Origin: Phallusia mammillata
Taxonomy: Eukaryota > Chordata > Ascidiacea > Phlebobranchia > Ascidiidae
Length of the DNA: 64,000 bases
Reading direction: 5' to 3'
Assembly (NCBI GenBank): GCA_003260075.1
Contig: QLIY01000314.1
Location: 43,502 to 107,501 of the forward strand
The notes beneath the pieces were generated by a model that saw only the letters and a program-made list of their open reading frames with translations, did no database searches and was not told where the DNA came from. Shown piece by piece: positions 51,263-64,000 of the stretch; the stretch's first letter is position 1, and each line of letters starts with the position of its first letter. A program made the translations under genes and the position numbers.

Positions 51263-54200
51263 ATGGCTAGTGGTGATATGACTAGCAGTAAAGAAAATGC
51301 TATATTTCCACCTGGAGAGGCTGTTCACAAAGCTGCGTATGTGTCCTCAATGGAGCAATATCATAAGATGTACAAGGAAAGTGTTACAGACCCTGAAGCA
51401 TTTTGGATGAAAATAGCAAAAGACTTTTATTTTAAAGAGCAACACTCCGGTACTAATTTGGTATAAAAAAAGTAAAATTTGATATGCTTTCTTACTTACT
51501 TTTCTTGTGCAATGATTACACTTTCCCCCATATTTATTATGCATTGACTCAACAATCCTTGCAACATCATAAAAAAATCCTGCATATGTATTAAATTGAA
51601 AAAAACTTGGTGTTCCATTTTTGCAGGGTTTTGACATTACACTTTTAATGTACACTATAAAATTTTGGAAAATTTTCCAACTTTAGTAATATATATGAAA
51701 ACTTACTGTAGCATATATATAACAACAAAAACATGTAAACAATAAAAGAGTTTTGTGTCAAGAAATCACTCTTTTATCTGTCTTTTGTAACTTGTTACAG
51801 GAAAATTCTTTGACTACAATTTTAACATCAACAAGGGACCAATCTATGTGAAGTGCATGGAAAATGCATCAACTAATATTTGTTACAACTGTTTGGACAG
51901 ACATGTGAAAAATGGCCAAGGGGATGTCACGGCATTTTACTGGTGATTTTGTTAAAGCAGTGTATGTCCATCGTCATTAGCATAGAGCTGTAGCAAAAGT
52001 TACATGATACTGTCTAATTGCATTTTTGTTTGAGATTAAATTAATGTGTCTTATCATAAGTTACATAAAACATCTATTGCTTGAAAATGAAGTATTGTAC
52101 AAATGACATTTTTGTATCTGTGTTGTTATATGTCACACATCCAGAAATGTACTAAACTCCATGTCGGCAGTTCCCGAAGAATATACTTTTAAATTTTGGT
52201 TTTTGTCCAAACACAAATTGACAACAATAAAGGGTTGTTCTGAAATGACACTATTAGGTGACAGGTTATGTCTATAATGTACCAAAACAGTATGATTTAA
52301 ATATTACATGTATAGTATTGCAATGAAAGGCATTATTATACTTCATAACTTTGCAGGGAAGGAAATGATCCAATGGACTGTACAAACATTACTTACAAGA
52401 AACTATTGGATGAGGTTTTTATTTTTTATATTATCTACATTGGTGTTTCACTTCCTGTGTACAAATAAACATTCCAGTATTAATTCAAGTTTTTTTTTCT
52501 TGACACAAAAATACTAAATTAGTACATCTTTAAATCTTAAAGTGTTTTTTAGGTTTGCAAGTTTTCAAATGTCTTAAAATCGTTGGGTGTAAAAAAAGGT
52601 GATCGAGTTGCTATCTATATGCCGATGATCATTGAACTTGTAATTGCCATGCTTGCATGTGCTCGTATCGGAGCTATTCATTCCATTGTTGTAAGTTGTT
52701 TAGTAATATATGCTACTTGCTAATTGCTACATGTACCACCATTTTTTGCAGTTTGCTGGATTTTCTGCTGAATCTTTAAGCTCAAGAATCTTAGATGCTG
52801 AATGTGACATTCTATTAACTGCAGGTTAAAAAAAGTTGTATGAAAGTTGTTTTGTCTGTATACTAACAGATTTTAAGTGACACACATATCCCTTGAACTT
52901 TAGATAAGGATTGGAAACTAAAAACTACTAGTTGAATAATTTTACTTAACACACTTAGGTGAAGTTTGTTGTGTTGTTTGTTTTACGCAGTTCACGGTGA
53001 CATTATAAATTGGTTCATGGTTGTTGTGTTTGCATAGATGGGGTGTATCGAGGTTCCAAGTTAATTCATCTCAAGCAAATTGCTGATGAAGCAATTAATT
53101 TGTGTAAGGACAAACATAAAGTTTCAACCTGCATTACTGTGAGACATTTGACCGACAACAGTTTCAGTGATGATGTCAGTGACCGACCAGGAAAGAGGCC
53201 TTGCAGTAAAGTACAGGCATGTAAACTTTTGTTATGTCATATTGTATCACGTTGTTTCATTTAGTTGACCCAACATTTTAATCTGTTACCCCTTTTTAAA
53301 ATTTTTAAAATGTTACTTATTCCTTGTTTCCAAACATGCATTTGAGATGTGTTGTTAAAGTAATAGTATGCAAGAACAAACAAAAAACAAACATCATGTT
53401 TTGTGTACAAAAGATTTTTACACTTTGTCAGTTGATACTTACTCCCCAACATGTTTACAACAGCATGGATGATGTTTGTCATTCATCGACATAAACACTA
53501 TCAGGCAAAACTTTGCCTATTTTTTTTTGCTTTCATGAATGCATTTACTTATAGGGTGTTTTGGGGTATGCATTTACCAGTTAATGCTTTCATCAATGCA
53601 TTTACTTTTGGTGTACATGTGAGTGTAATATTAAGCACAATGATCATTTTTTCTTCCGCTTCAGATTTATCTGCAATGTTGCTTTTGTCATCTTTTTCAC
53701 CATTTTTTGTCACAACATTTTACATTTATCACTACTTAACTTGTATTCTGCACTCCACTCAACTTGCAGCAAACCGAATTGTCATGCTAATTATGGTACC
53801 ATTAAACCCTAATACAGTGTTTCTCAACCTGGGTGTCGCGACCCCCAAAGGGGTCGCCAAGCACTTTTGAGGGGCTCGCGAAGACGCAACTCATCAGTAG
53901 CATAAAAACTTTCCCTGTGTCTTCTGTTTAGCATAGTAACTCACACGACCGCCTATATTTCTATAATTACGGTTTTTGGCTTTTCTTAACATAAAAAAAC
54001 ACGAAACAGTGAAATGGTTAGTGAAAATGAGCCACAAACACAATTTTAAGGGTTTTCTTGAGTACAGCAAAACGCTGAACTATTGCAGCCACGTTAGATG
54101 TGTGATAAGCACAATGAACACATTCTGGTAGTTAAACTTCTTGTGTGCGTGTTTGAAGGGGTCGCTTTGTGTTAGAAAATCTCTGAAGGGGGTCGCATAG

Positions 54201-56668
54201 CAAAAAAGGTTGAGAACCACTGCCCTAATATCATGAAACTGTAACAAAGGACTGTGTGATCAGGTACCTTGGAACAGTGGTGTTGACAAATGGTGGCACA
54301 TACTAATGGAAGGCACCTCCACTGAATGTGAACCTGAGTGGTTAAAGAGTGAGGAACCTCTGTTTATTTTATACACAAGTGGTTCAACAGGAAAGCCAAA
54401 GGTAATCAACTGATAATAACAGTATATGATATGTTTAATATTACTGGCATAACCCAATGTATCAGTTTTTAATCTATATCTGTTTGATGTTGTAACAGCA
54501 ACTACTATCCTTGCAGTAATGTGTACATGAAGTACATTTGCTAACAGGTACTACTTAACAAAAGTTTCAATACTGATAATTTTGACAAACAGTCCCTTCA
54601 TTCAGTTTCAATCCTAGGTTTAATCTTTTTTTCATTTCCGAAGTGATTAATTCAAAAATTACTTTACCATTGTGGCACCTATCTTACTGTTTTTTTATTC
54701 AAGTTTTTTCCTTTTAGTAAAAATTAACCAAAATATTTATAAAAAGCAGTTTTGCAGAGAAATAATGGTGTCGAATAACCCTTACATTTTGTATTGATTA
54801 ATAATATTGGTAAAACAAACTAACAAAGAGAAGGGTATGACCAATTTTGGTGGTTTAGGGAATTTTACATCATGTGACTGGATACATGCTCTATGCTGCC
54901 ACAACACACAAGTACACATTTGACTATCATGCCGGTGATATATATTTCTGTACTGCCGACATTGGATGGATTACAGGACACACCTACATCACATATGGAC
55001 CACTACTAAATGGTGCTACATCTGTTTTGGTAAAAAAAGTTTGAACCTAAAATTACACTTTATTTCAGTGCACATTTAAATTACATTGTTTTTAGTTTGA
55101 AGGAATACCATTGTTTCCTGACCCAAGCCGATACTGGTCAATTGTTGATAAGTACCAAGTTTCCAAGTTTTATACAGCACCAACAGCTGTAAGGTCACTG
55201 ATGAAATTTGGCGATGATCCCGTCAAAAAGTAGGTTGTTAATTTAAAAGTAGGTGCATTATTATCTGTAAGATGACTAAATAAGGTTTTATGGTATGTCA
55301 CAGATTTTCAGACTTTGTGTTAGATCAGTGGTTCCCAACCTTTTTTGTTACATTCCTCCCTTTGCCCATTTTCGAACTATTCATTCCTCCCCATTAGACG
55401 AAAAACAAATATAACATAAAAAATTATAGCAATTTGAAATAGACCTTATAATTAGGGATGTCCATTTCAGAATCCTTTACAACCGGCTCCAAATGTGAAC
55501 CGGGTCCAAATTATAATGGACATAATAATGTACATACAAAAATATTGTGTAACATTTCCAATGTAATTTTTTTTTATAGTTTTTATGAAATTCCTTCCCT
55601 GAACTCCTAAAATTCCTCCCCGGTTGGGAACCACTGTGTTAGATGTAGGAATGGACTGAAAGTGTTTGTTGGGCAAGAAATCCCATGTTAGTGTGTGATG
55701 CTCGAGTCATTACATCATCATACATGATAAAAAATCAATGTACTTAAATTTTTAAAACTTTACTCCTGTCAAAAAATTTCTGAATTGACATTTGCAAAAG
55801 TTGGTTTAGTTTGCTAAAACTTGCATATTACAGTGGATAGTGTTTGCTTTTTTGATTTTTTAGACTAAACTCATCATATGGAAATTCAACGACACTGAGG
55901 CTTACTTTTATTGCTTTACCAACCGCAGAGCATTTCAGATTCTGTTGAATACTAGCTAACTTATCCTTAATATACACTGTTCTAACAACAAAATTGCCTT
56001 TGTCTGTGTTTTAATAATGAAACAATTAAAGACAGCTTTTTTTACATGCATTGTTTAAATTTTAAAAGGTACAAGAGAAGTTCCTTACAAGTGTTGGGAA
56101 CTGTTGGTGAACCAATTAACCCTGAAGCATGGATGTGGTACCACAAAGTGATTGGAAACAGCAATTGCACAATTGTGGATACTTTCTGGCAAACAGAAAC
56201 TGTAAGCCACTATTACCAAAAAAACTTTTGATAGGTCAATTTGCCGAGTATTTGTGTTGTAAACAATAAACAAAATTGGTTAGATAGGTGCTTAGCTGCA
56301 GAATCAATTACCACTAAATACTCATTAACAAACTGTTGATTCCGTGTGTTAACATTGCACTGTGCCACCAAGTGATAAGGTAATTAAATTCTGTTAAGTG
56401 AGAAGAAAATGATAATCAGACAAACACTGTGTAGAATAAGATTATTGCTTACACTTATTTTAGGGAACCCCTACAACCAAATTTTTTTAGTTTATTTCTT
56501 AAGCTAAAAGTTGAATGGAGAAGTGCACACATCAATTTAGTAATTGATATGGTCCCACACTTCATGCGTGTGATTAATACTGTTCTATGTGTTGCATTAT
56601 CAGTAGGGATGGACCGAGCCGCGCCAGAATCCGAGTACTCGGTACCGAGCATCGCCGTTTTTGATGCT

Positions 56669-56707
<39 letters not shown>

Positions 56708-59659
56708 CTGACCCGAGCACTTAATTTGCATATTCATACTAACATACGAAATTTGTTTGAAATGGTAACAAAAATGACTGTTTATTTAAATGCGTTATGT
56801 TTGTGAAAAAACACGTACTTCATGTGCCTGTACAGCTTAATACACCGCTGGTGACGTAAGCGACGTTGCAATGCTAAAACTTGCGTGTGATAGGGATGTT
56901 TGTGACGTCATAATGCAACCGAGCACCGAGGTGCTCGACCAAACAGAACACTTGTTTCTTTTCAGCTACTTTTGACCAAACTTTCTGAGTTAACTGTCCA
57001 TAAATAACATTGTATTTGGGTTTAAATATGTATAAAAATCATTTTGTACATAATTTTGTATCTCATTTTGCTGGCTCCTAATTCTCTTACTTTGCTGAAA
57101 CAAGCATTAAGACACCATGTTGCAAATGCATAATTGTTTGACTCTTGCATTAGCACACTGTTAATTGTTTTCTTATTGCCTCTGTACACAAATAGTGTGA
57201 CTAACAACAAGATGTGAATGTTTGAAACTATTTTCAAGGGTGGCCATGTTCTTACCCCGTTACCTGGTTGTACTCCAACTAAACCCGGCTCTGCAACTTT
57301 TCCATTTTTTGGAATTGTTCCTGCGGTGTTGTCGGAAAATGGTGAAGAGGTGGAAGGTCCTGGGGATGGATATTTGGTAAGTATACAGTTTGCTCACTGT
57401 TCTTAAGTTTATTTGAATCCCTATTCAGAACTTTACACATTAGTTATTTGCTGCTAGGTAATGCCTTTAAAGTAAAATATCTCTTATTGATATTAGCCAC
57501 CATTCTACATCCCTCCCTTCTTAAATACATTTAATATATTGAACTGTTTGCTTACTTTTGTAACCTAATAAATCCTATGAGTATTATTTATTTAGGTTTT
57601 TAAGCAACCATGGCCCGGTATGATGCGCACAATATATGGTGACCAGAAAAGGTTTGAAGGAACTTATTTCAAAAGATTTCCTGGTTATTACGTACCTGGA
57701 GATGGATGTTATCGGGATGATGATGGCTATTATTGGATCACAGGAAGAATTGATGACATGATCAATGTCTCAGGTGGGAATTATTATCCAATGGTGAATA
57801 ATGGCCATGAATGGAAGTATATCTTTTTACTTCAGGTCAATCCCATGTTTCAGAGGTTTACTTTAAATGCAACATTTTTGCTATTAACATATGTTGGTTG
57901 TACCACGTTGGTTAGATAAGTGGAAAAAATATTTTACCAAACATTCCTTAATTAAGCCAGAACAGAGGGAGACACATTGTAAGAAAGTCCCAATACATTG
58001 TCACAAAACCTCACCAGAGCGTAGGTTTTAAAACTTGTATTTCGGTCTTGTTAAGTCCTAGCCTAGGCAATGTACATTTCTGTTATCAAGTGGTTAATAA
58101 TTATCTTAAATAATACAAGAACCGTTAAGTGGATTTTCGGTTACCATCGCAATGTAAACAATTGTTACTTACGTTTTAACGTTGCGCAGCTATTTTCTTG
58201 CATTAAGTGAAATTAACTCAACTTACTTAAAATCGCCCCTTAAATATGACAGTAAAACAATGTGTAAGGACAAGAATCTATTTTCCACTCGGCACACGAG
58301 TGTCTTTGCTTCTGTGAAGTGAAAAATGTTTGTCAATCGAAAATTACTGACCACGTGGGGTTGCAAATCGCAAGGTTAAAAATGATCGTGCGAACAATTT
58401 CTGAAATTTAATCCAGGGGTCGGCAACCTTTTTTGCACTGCAGACCGTTTTTGAACTGAAATTTTATCGCGGACCGGCCTTCAAAATACTACAAATATTT
58501 TGCAATGAAAACGCTTAAATTAATTTATCATCCCCGCGATACATGGGCAAAATGTGTTAAAGTATTTTACCTGAAAAAGTATACGGCCCGGTAACGAACT
58601 CCTCGCGGACCGGCGGGGGGGGGGGGATCCATAAAAAATCATAACGTGAGTAAAAATCAAGGCCAAACACAGGAATTTTTCGGACTTCTTTTTTGAACAT
58701 TGGACATCGTTTTGTAAAAGTATGCAACGTAAAAGGGTATGCAACATCGGACAGTTATGACTTATGAGTATAACACGAATAAATTTGTATGTGTTGCTGA
58801 AGAATTTGGCTCTTTCATTGCGATGAAAGCGATTGCATTTGTTTGAGGTTTGACTTCACACATATTGTTTGGGCAATCCGCTGTTGTGTATTATGTATCA
58901 CGTCTCCTGTTTCGTGCATAACAGGCCACCTGCTGAGCACGGCTGAAGTGGAATCGGTTTTAATCGAACACCCGTCAGTTGCTGAAGCTGCAGTTGTTGG
59001 GAAACCACATTCAATTAAAGGAGAAGCACTTTACTGTTTTGTCACATTGGTAGACGGCATCGAATTTACCCCAGAATTAGTGAAGGAACTTAAAGAAAGA
59101 GGTTGGTAATATTTTACAATAACATGATGTGTAGCAAATAAAACAATATTTTCTTTGTGATCATTTGTGTGAAAAAAGCGGTCACGCAAGTTGTCAAAAA
59201 ACGAATGACTTTTTCTAAATACGTGATGTGTGTGGTCACGTCTTTTGTGTTGTGTGCAAAAATAACCTACAGCTTATTTTATTTTTATTTAGTTATTTTA
59301 GTTTCTTTGGTGCCACTATTAATTTTTCAGTGTTAATTAACACATTCAAATATTTTCATCCAACACAACTTGCTCCATTACGATAGTTTTTTCGTACACT
59401 TCTCTCGTAAAATCTTCAGTAAGATTAACAAATGAAATTTTAAAAATATTGCTTTTCAGTTCGCCACAGCATTGGGCCGTTTTGTACACCTGACTACGTT
59501 CAATATGCACCAGGACTACCCAAAACCCGATCGGGAAAGATTATGAGACGAGTACTGAGGAACGTTGCCCGGGGCAACCACGATATCGGCGATGTTTCAA
59601 CCATGGCTGATCAGTCTGTGGTTGATGTGCTCTTTACAAATCGACCTGAACAGGATTGA
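51263..59659 (+). CDS. ACSS2: Acetyl-coenzyme A synthetase, cytoplasmic type
   Basis: AMP-forming ligase making acetyl-CoA from acetate, ATP and CoA in cytosol and nucleus. 14 exons: 51263-51449, 51801-51942, 52357-52414, 52553-52690, 52752-52824, 53038-53216, 54264-54401, 54859-55029, 55096-55229, 56069-56201, 57239-57376, 57596-57773, 58925-59101 and 59460-59659 (TGA). Phases agree and give 681 residues. Motifs: [37 protein letters not shown], the P-loop [11 protein letters not shown] (split over exons 7/8), [47 protein letters not shown] and [10 protein letters not shown] with the regulatory catalytic lysine. The exon 6 donor is most likely GC (CAG|gcatgt), because the nearby GT alternative drops two residues against the family. 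No mitochondrial presequence is evident, favouring ACSS2 over ACSS1. Introns 6 and 9 contain hAT MITEs; other introns contain gap runs. Confidence 0.96.
53815..54222. mobile_element. hAT-type MITE in ACSS2 intron 6
   Basis: 408 bp. Ends cagtgtttctcaacc and ggttgagaaccactg. Perfect 8-bp duplication ccctaata at 53807-53814 and 54223-54230. Confidence 0.92.
55326..55636. mobile_element. hAT-type MITE in ACSS2 intron 9
   Basis: 311 bp. Ends cagtggttcccaacc and ggttgggaaccactg are identical inverted repeats. Perfect 8-bp duplication tgttagat at 55318-55325 and 55637-55644. The clean ends suggest a recent insertion. Confidence 0.93.
56603..56945. mobile_element. Probable hAT-like MITE broken by a G38 gap
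   Basis: Begins agtagggatggaccgagcc, resembling the gatggga ends of the 33406 element. Contains complementary gagcaccgaggtgctcg phrases, but the middle is a G38 run (56670-56707). The right boundary and target duplication cannot be fixed. In ACSS2 intron 10. Confidence 0.4.
56670..56707. other. G38 run in ACSS2 intron (gap placeholder)
   Basis: 38 uninterrupted G; flanking ACSS2 exons 56201 and 57239 join in phase, so no coding sequence is missing. Confidence 0.6.
58414..58626. mobile_element. Truncated hAT element ending at a G12 run
   Basis: Left end caggggtcggcaacc as in the 18879 element. The interior carries gcggaccgg phrases. The expected inverted right end is absent; the sequence runs into G at 58615-58626, which probably hides it. 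In ACSS2 intron 12. Confidence 0.6.
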
Positions 59660-61564
59660 CCCTCGATTTAAACCATTGACTTTTACCACCATGACCTAGT
59701 ACCAAAAGTGTAGGCGCTAATTTGTTTGAAAATAACTTTGTTTGTGTTCAAGTTTTAGACCCCACAAAATATACCCTTCGCCATTTCTTCCTTTGCATTG
59801 CAAGTTTTCATGCCTCACGCTATACCTCCATGTGTATATAGATATGTTACCACAATATTTGTTGCATGAGTAGGCTACAATAGTACGTGTAAAATTTAAA
59901 ACGCAATATGCATGTTTTGTGGGATTTTCAACATGAGCACTGACGTTTTCTTCACTTGTTGAAAACCATTCCTAAATCTGAAAGTTATCCAATCATACAT
60001 TTACACCCAAACTTTAAAGCAATTATTTTTTTACGCTTATTATTGACATGTACATGTGCATTAACCATTTTAATCCCGAGTTACTCGTTTTAAAGCAGTG
60101 CTCCTTAATTACCCTTTCATTGTTAGCATGTCGTTAGAGCCGAATTTACATCGCGGTTGTTGTTTAATAAAGACATTGCTAGTGTTATTGGTACGAGTTC
60201 TCATTGTTTTCGATCTGTCTCCTACGAGTGCAAACAGAAGGGCGACTTTGACCTATGTGGTATGGGTTTTCGGATTTCTCCTGTGAAATACTGAATGGCG
60301 GATTACATGTCCCGTATCGGTCAGGCATTAATTATATATTTTCTTGCAACAATAACAACGCAATACCGAAAATCTTTTCCAAAATAATTAATTGTGATTG
60401 AATCACGTGATACCGTCACATATAGGTAAAACAGAATTGGGCGAATTCGGATTCAAAAACTAAGGCACGCAGTATCTTTATGAGTGTCCGAAATTTTGTC
60501 CCAAAAACTAGCACAGAATTTTCACTAATTCGGTTGTGAATCAGTCGTAAGTGATTTGGGCAAAATTATTTCGACAAAAAATAAATATCATTCAATGCAA
60601 AAAAATATCAAATAAGAAAACCTACAAAACGCACTTGTTTTCTGCACATTGCGTGATTCACTCGTGTGTTGTCCCTACGCAACAACCATGGTTTTCGAGT
60701 TGCTTTAGAAAGTATGTGCATCGGTCCAATGGGAATTGCAATTCTGATGTTGTCACAAAACACGATGTTCCATTTCTTATGAAGACTGCTATTATTGGTT
60801 GTTTTATAATTATATTTGCAAGGCTTGTTGCCAACAACCAATTAGAAACTGAAACCTTATCGTTTGTTATATCGCACCATTTAATTGCGTGGCTGCAAAT
60901 CAAATAAGTTACCGATTTTTATAATGAGGTTTTAACTATCAGTTCGTGGAATATCGTTCGATTCCAGCGATTTTGTCTAAGAATAGACAAAAGCCACAAG
61001 AAATTATGTGCCTGCTCATCTTCTTCAGCAAAAATGCCTCCAAGGTAAATTCCGTGTTACGCAACATGCCATTTGTGGTAAACACAGCCACGAATTTTGT
61101 CACGTTTTTCGCCTTTATCAAATAACTTCGCCGACCACATAGCTCCCAGGTAACCCATTTTGACCGCTCGCTTGTTGCATAACTAACTTTTTGATCCCGT
61201 CTAACATGCCAAACGACAATTTGATGATTAGCTACTTGATATAGGAAACCGGAAAACCACTTTGTGGTAGAATACACTTATATTTTGATGGATGTTTGAA
61301 GAGGTGAAATCGGTTCAAACATCTCATAACACCCCACGACTCGAACAAATTCAGAAAAAATAAATTAAACAACACCGACGGGCCACCGATCACCGCCGGA
61401 AAATTTCGCAAATTGCACAAAACAGTTTGGCACCAACTTAAGTGCATACAATTATAATTGACTGCAGAAATTAAGGAGCACTTAAGAAACCAAACACATT
61501 TTTATAAAATGGTGTCTACACCTCCATAGCTTTCAGACAACGCGGCACAGAACGTTGGAAGCCA
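59660..61564. other. Intergenic between convergent ACSS2 and the zinc-finger gene
   Basis: No exon recognised on either strand. It must include the 3' UTRs of both genes; an aataaa at about 60166 is a possible ACSS2 poly(A) signal. Confidence 0.5.
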
Positions 61565-63776
<2,212 letters not shown>

Positions 63777-64000
63777 CTGAAAATCAAAACCTAAATAATA
63801 CATCCCGCGTAACCAAAACTGCTTAGAAAAAACAAATCGTGAAACGTCGCATAAATTACAAAACCTAAGACGTAACACAGAAAAAATGCGAATTTGAAGT
63901 TTTGATGAGTGTTTATTACAGTTAAATGCTTTTGCTAATGAATTTCTTAAACAATTATGCCATCAAAACTTTATTGCGCAAAACAATCAAAGAAAATTGA

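Overview
This is 64 kb of AT-rich metazoan nuclear DNA. Every recognisable gene except one is split by short GT-AG introns (about 50 to 1,500 bases), and the predicted proteins align residue by residue, from memory, with vertebrate orthologues. The gene set (PHACTR, MTMR9, a molybdenum-cofactor-sulfurase relative, exportin-2/CSE1L, a TDRD1-like Tudor protein, cytosolic acetyl-CoA synthetase, a C2H2 zinc-finger protein), compact introns, dense MITEs and apparently high allelic divergence suit an invertebrate deuterostome. An ascidian is my best guess, but the sequence alone does not prove it.

Layout. 0-2 kb: a mosaic of one interspersed repeat (called R1 here). 2.3-4.5 kb (+): last exons of PHACTR. 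6.0-10.8 kb (-): MTMR9, convergent with PHACTR. 12.4-15 kb (-): an unrecognised Cys/His-rich protein, with an orphan exon at 12.0 kb. 15.7-17.5 kb: transposons. 17.5-22.7 kb (-): a 495-residue NifS-like protein related to Moco sulfurase that ends without the MOSC half. 23.6-26.7 kb (-), possibly to 27.9 kb: an unrecognised coiled-coil protein. 29.7-39.8 kb (-): CSE1L in 21 exons. 40-45.9 kb: repeats. 46.0-48.7 kb (+): an intronless RRM-MYND-Tudor(x3) gene. 51.3-59.7 kb (+): acetyl-CoA synthetase in 14 exons. 61.6-63.8 kb (-): a five-finger C2H2 protein whose 5' end may lie outside the window.

Mobile DNA. At least a dozen short non-autonomous elements have hAT hallmarks: CAGNGGTTC-type inverted ends and 8-bp target duplications, many of them perfect. 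They sit in introns and between genes and are sometimes nested. A longer non-coding repeat (R1) ends in ...CCACCCTTCTAG.

Assembly structure. The most pervasive odd signal is about 23 pure G or C runs. Those of 10-12 bases mostly separate two near-identical copies of the flanking 60-150 bases; longer ones (19-98) replace sequence, in one case part of a conserved exon. The simplest reading is that they are gap placeholders (10 = minimum gap for overlapping contigs, longer = estimated gaps) in a diploid assembly whose allelic ends were not merged. Glycine/proline-rich ORFs across them should not be believed.

The genes serve unrelated housekeeping or germline functions and form no operon or cluster. 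I found no CRISPR array, rRNA or tRNA. The most biologically interesting items are the MOSC-less Moco-sulfurase relative and the single-exon RRM-MYND-Tudor gene.
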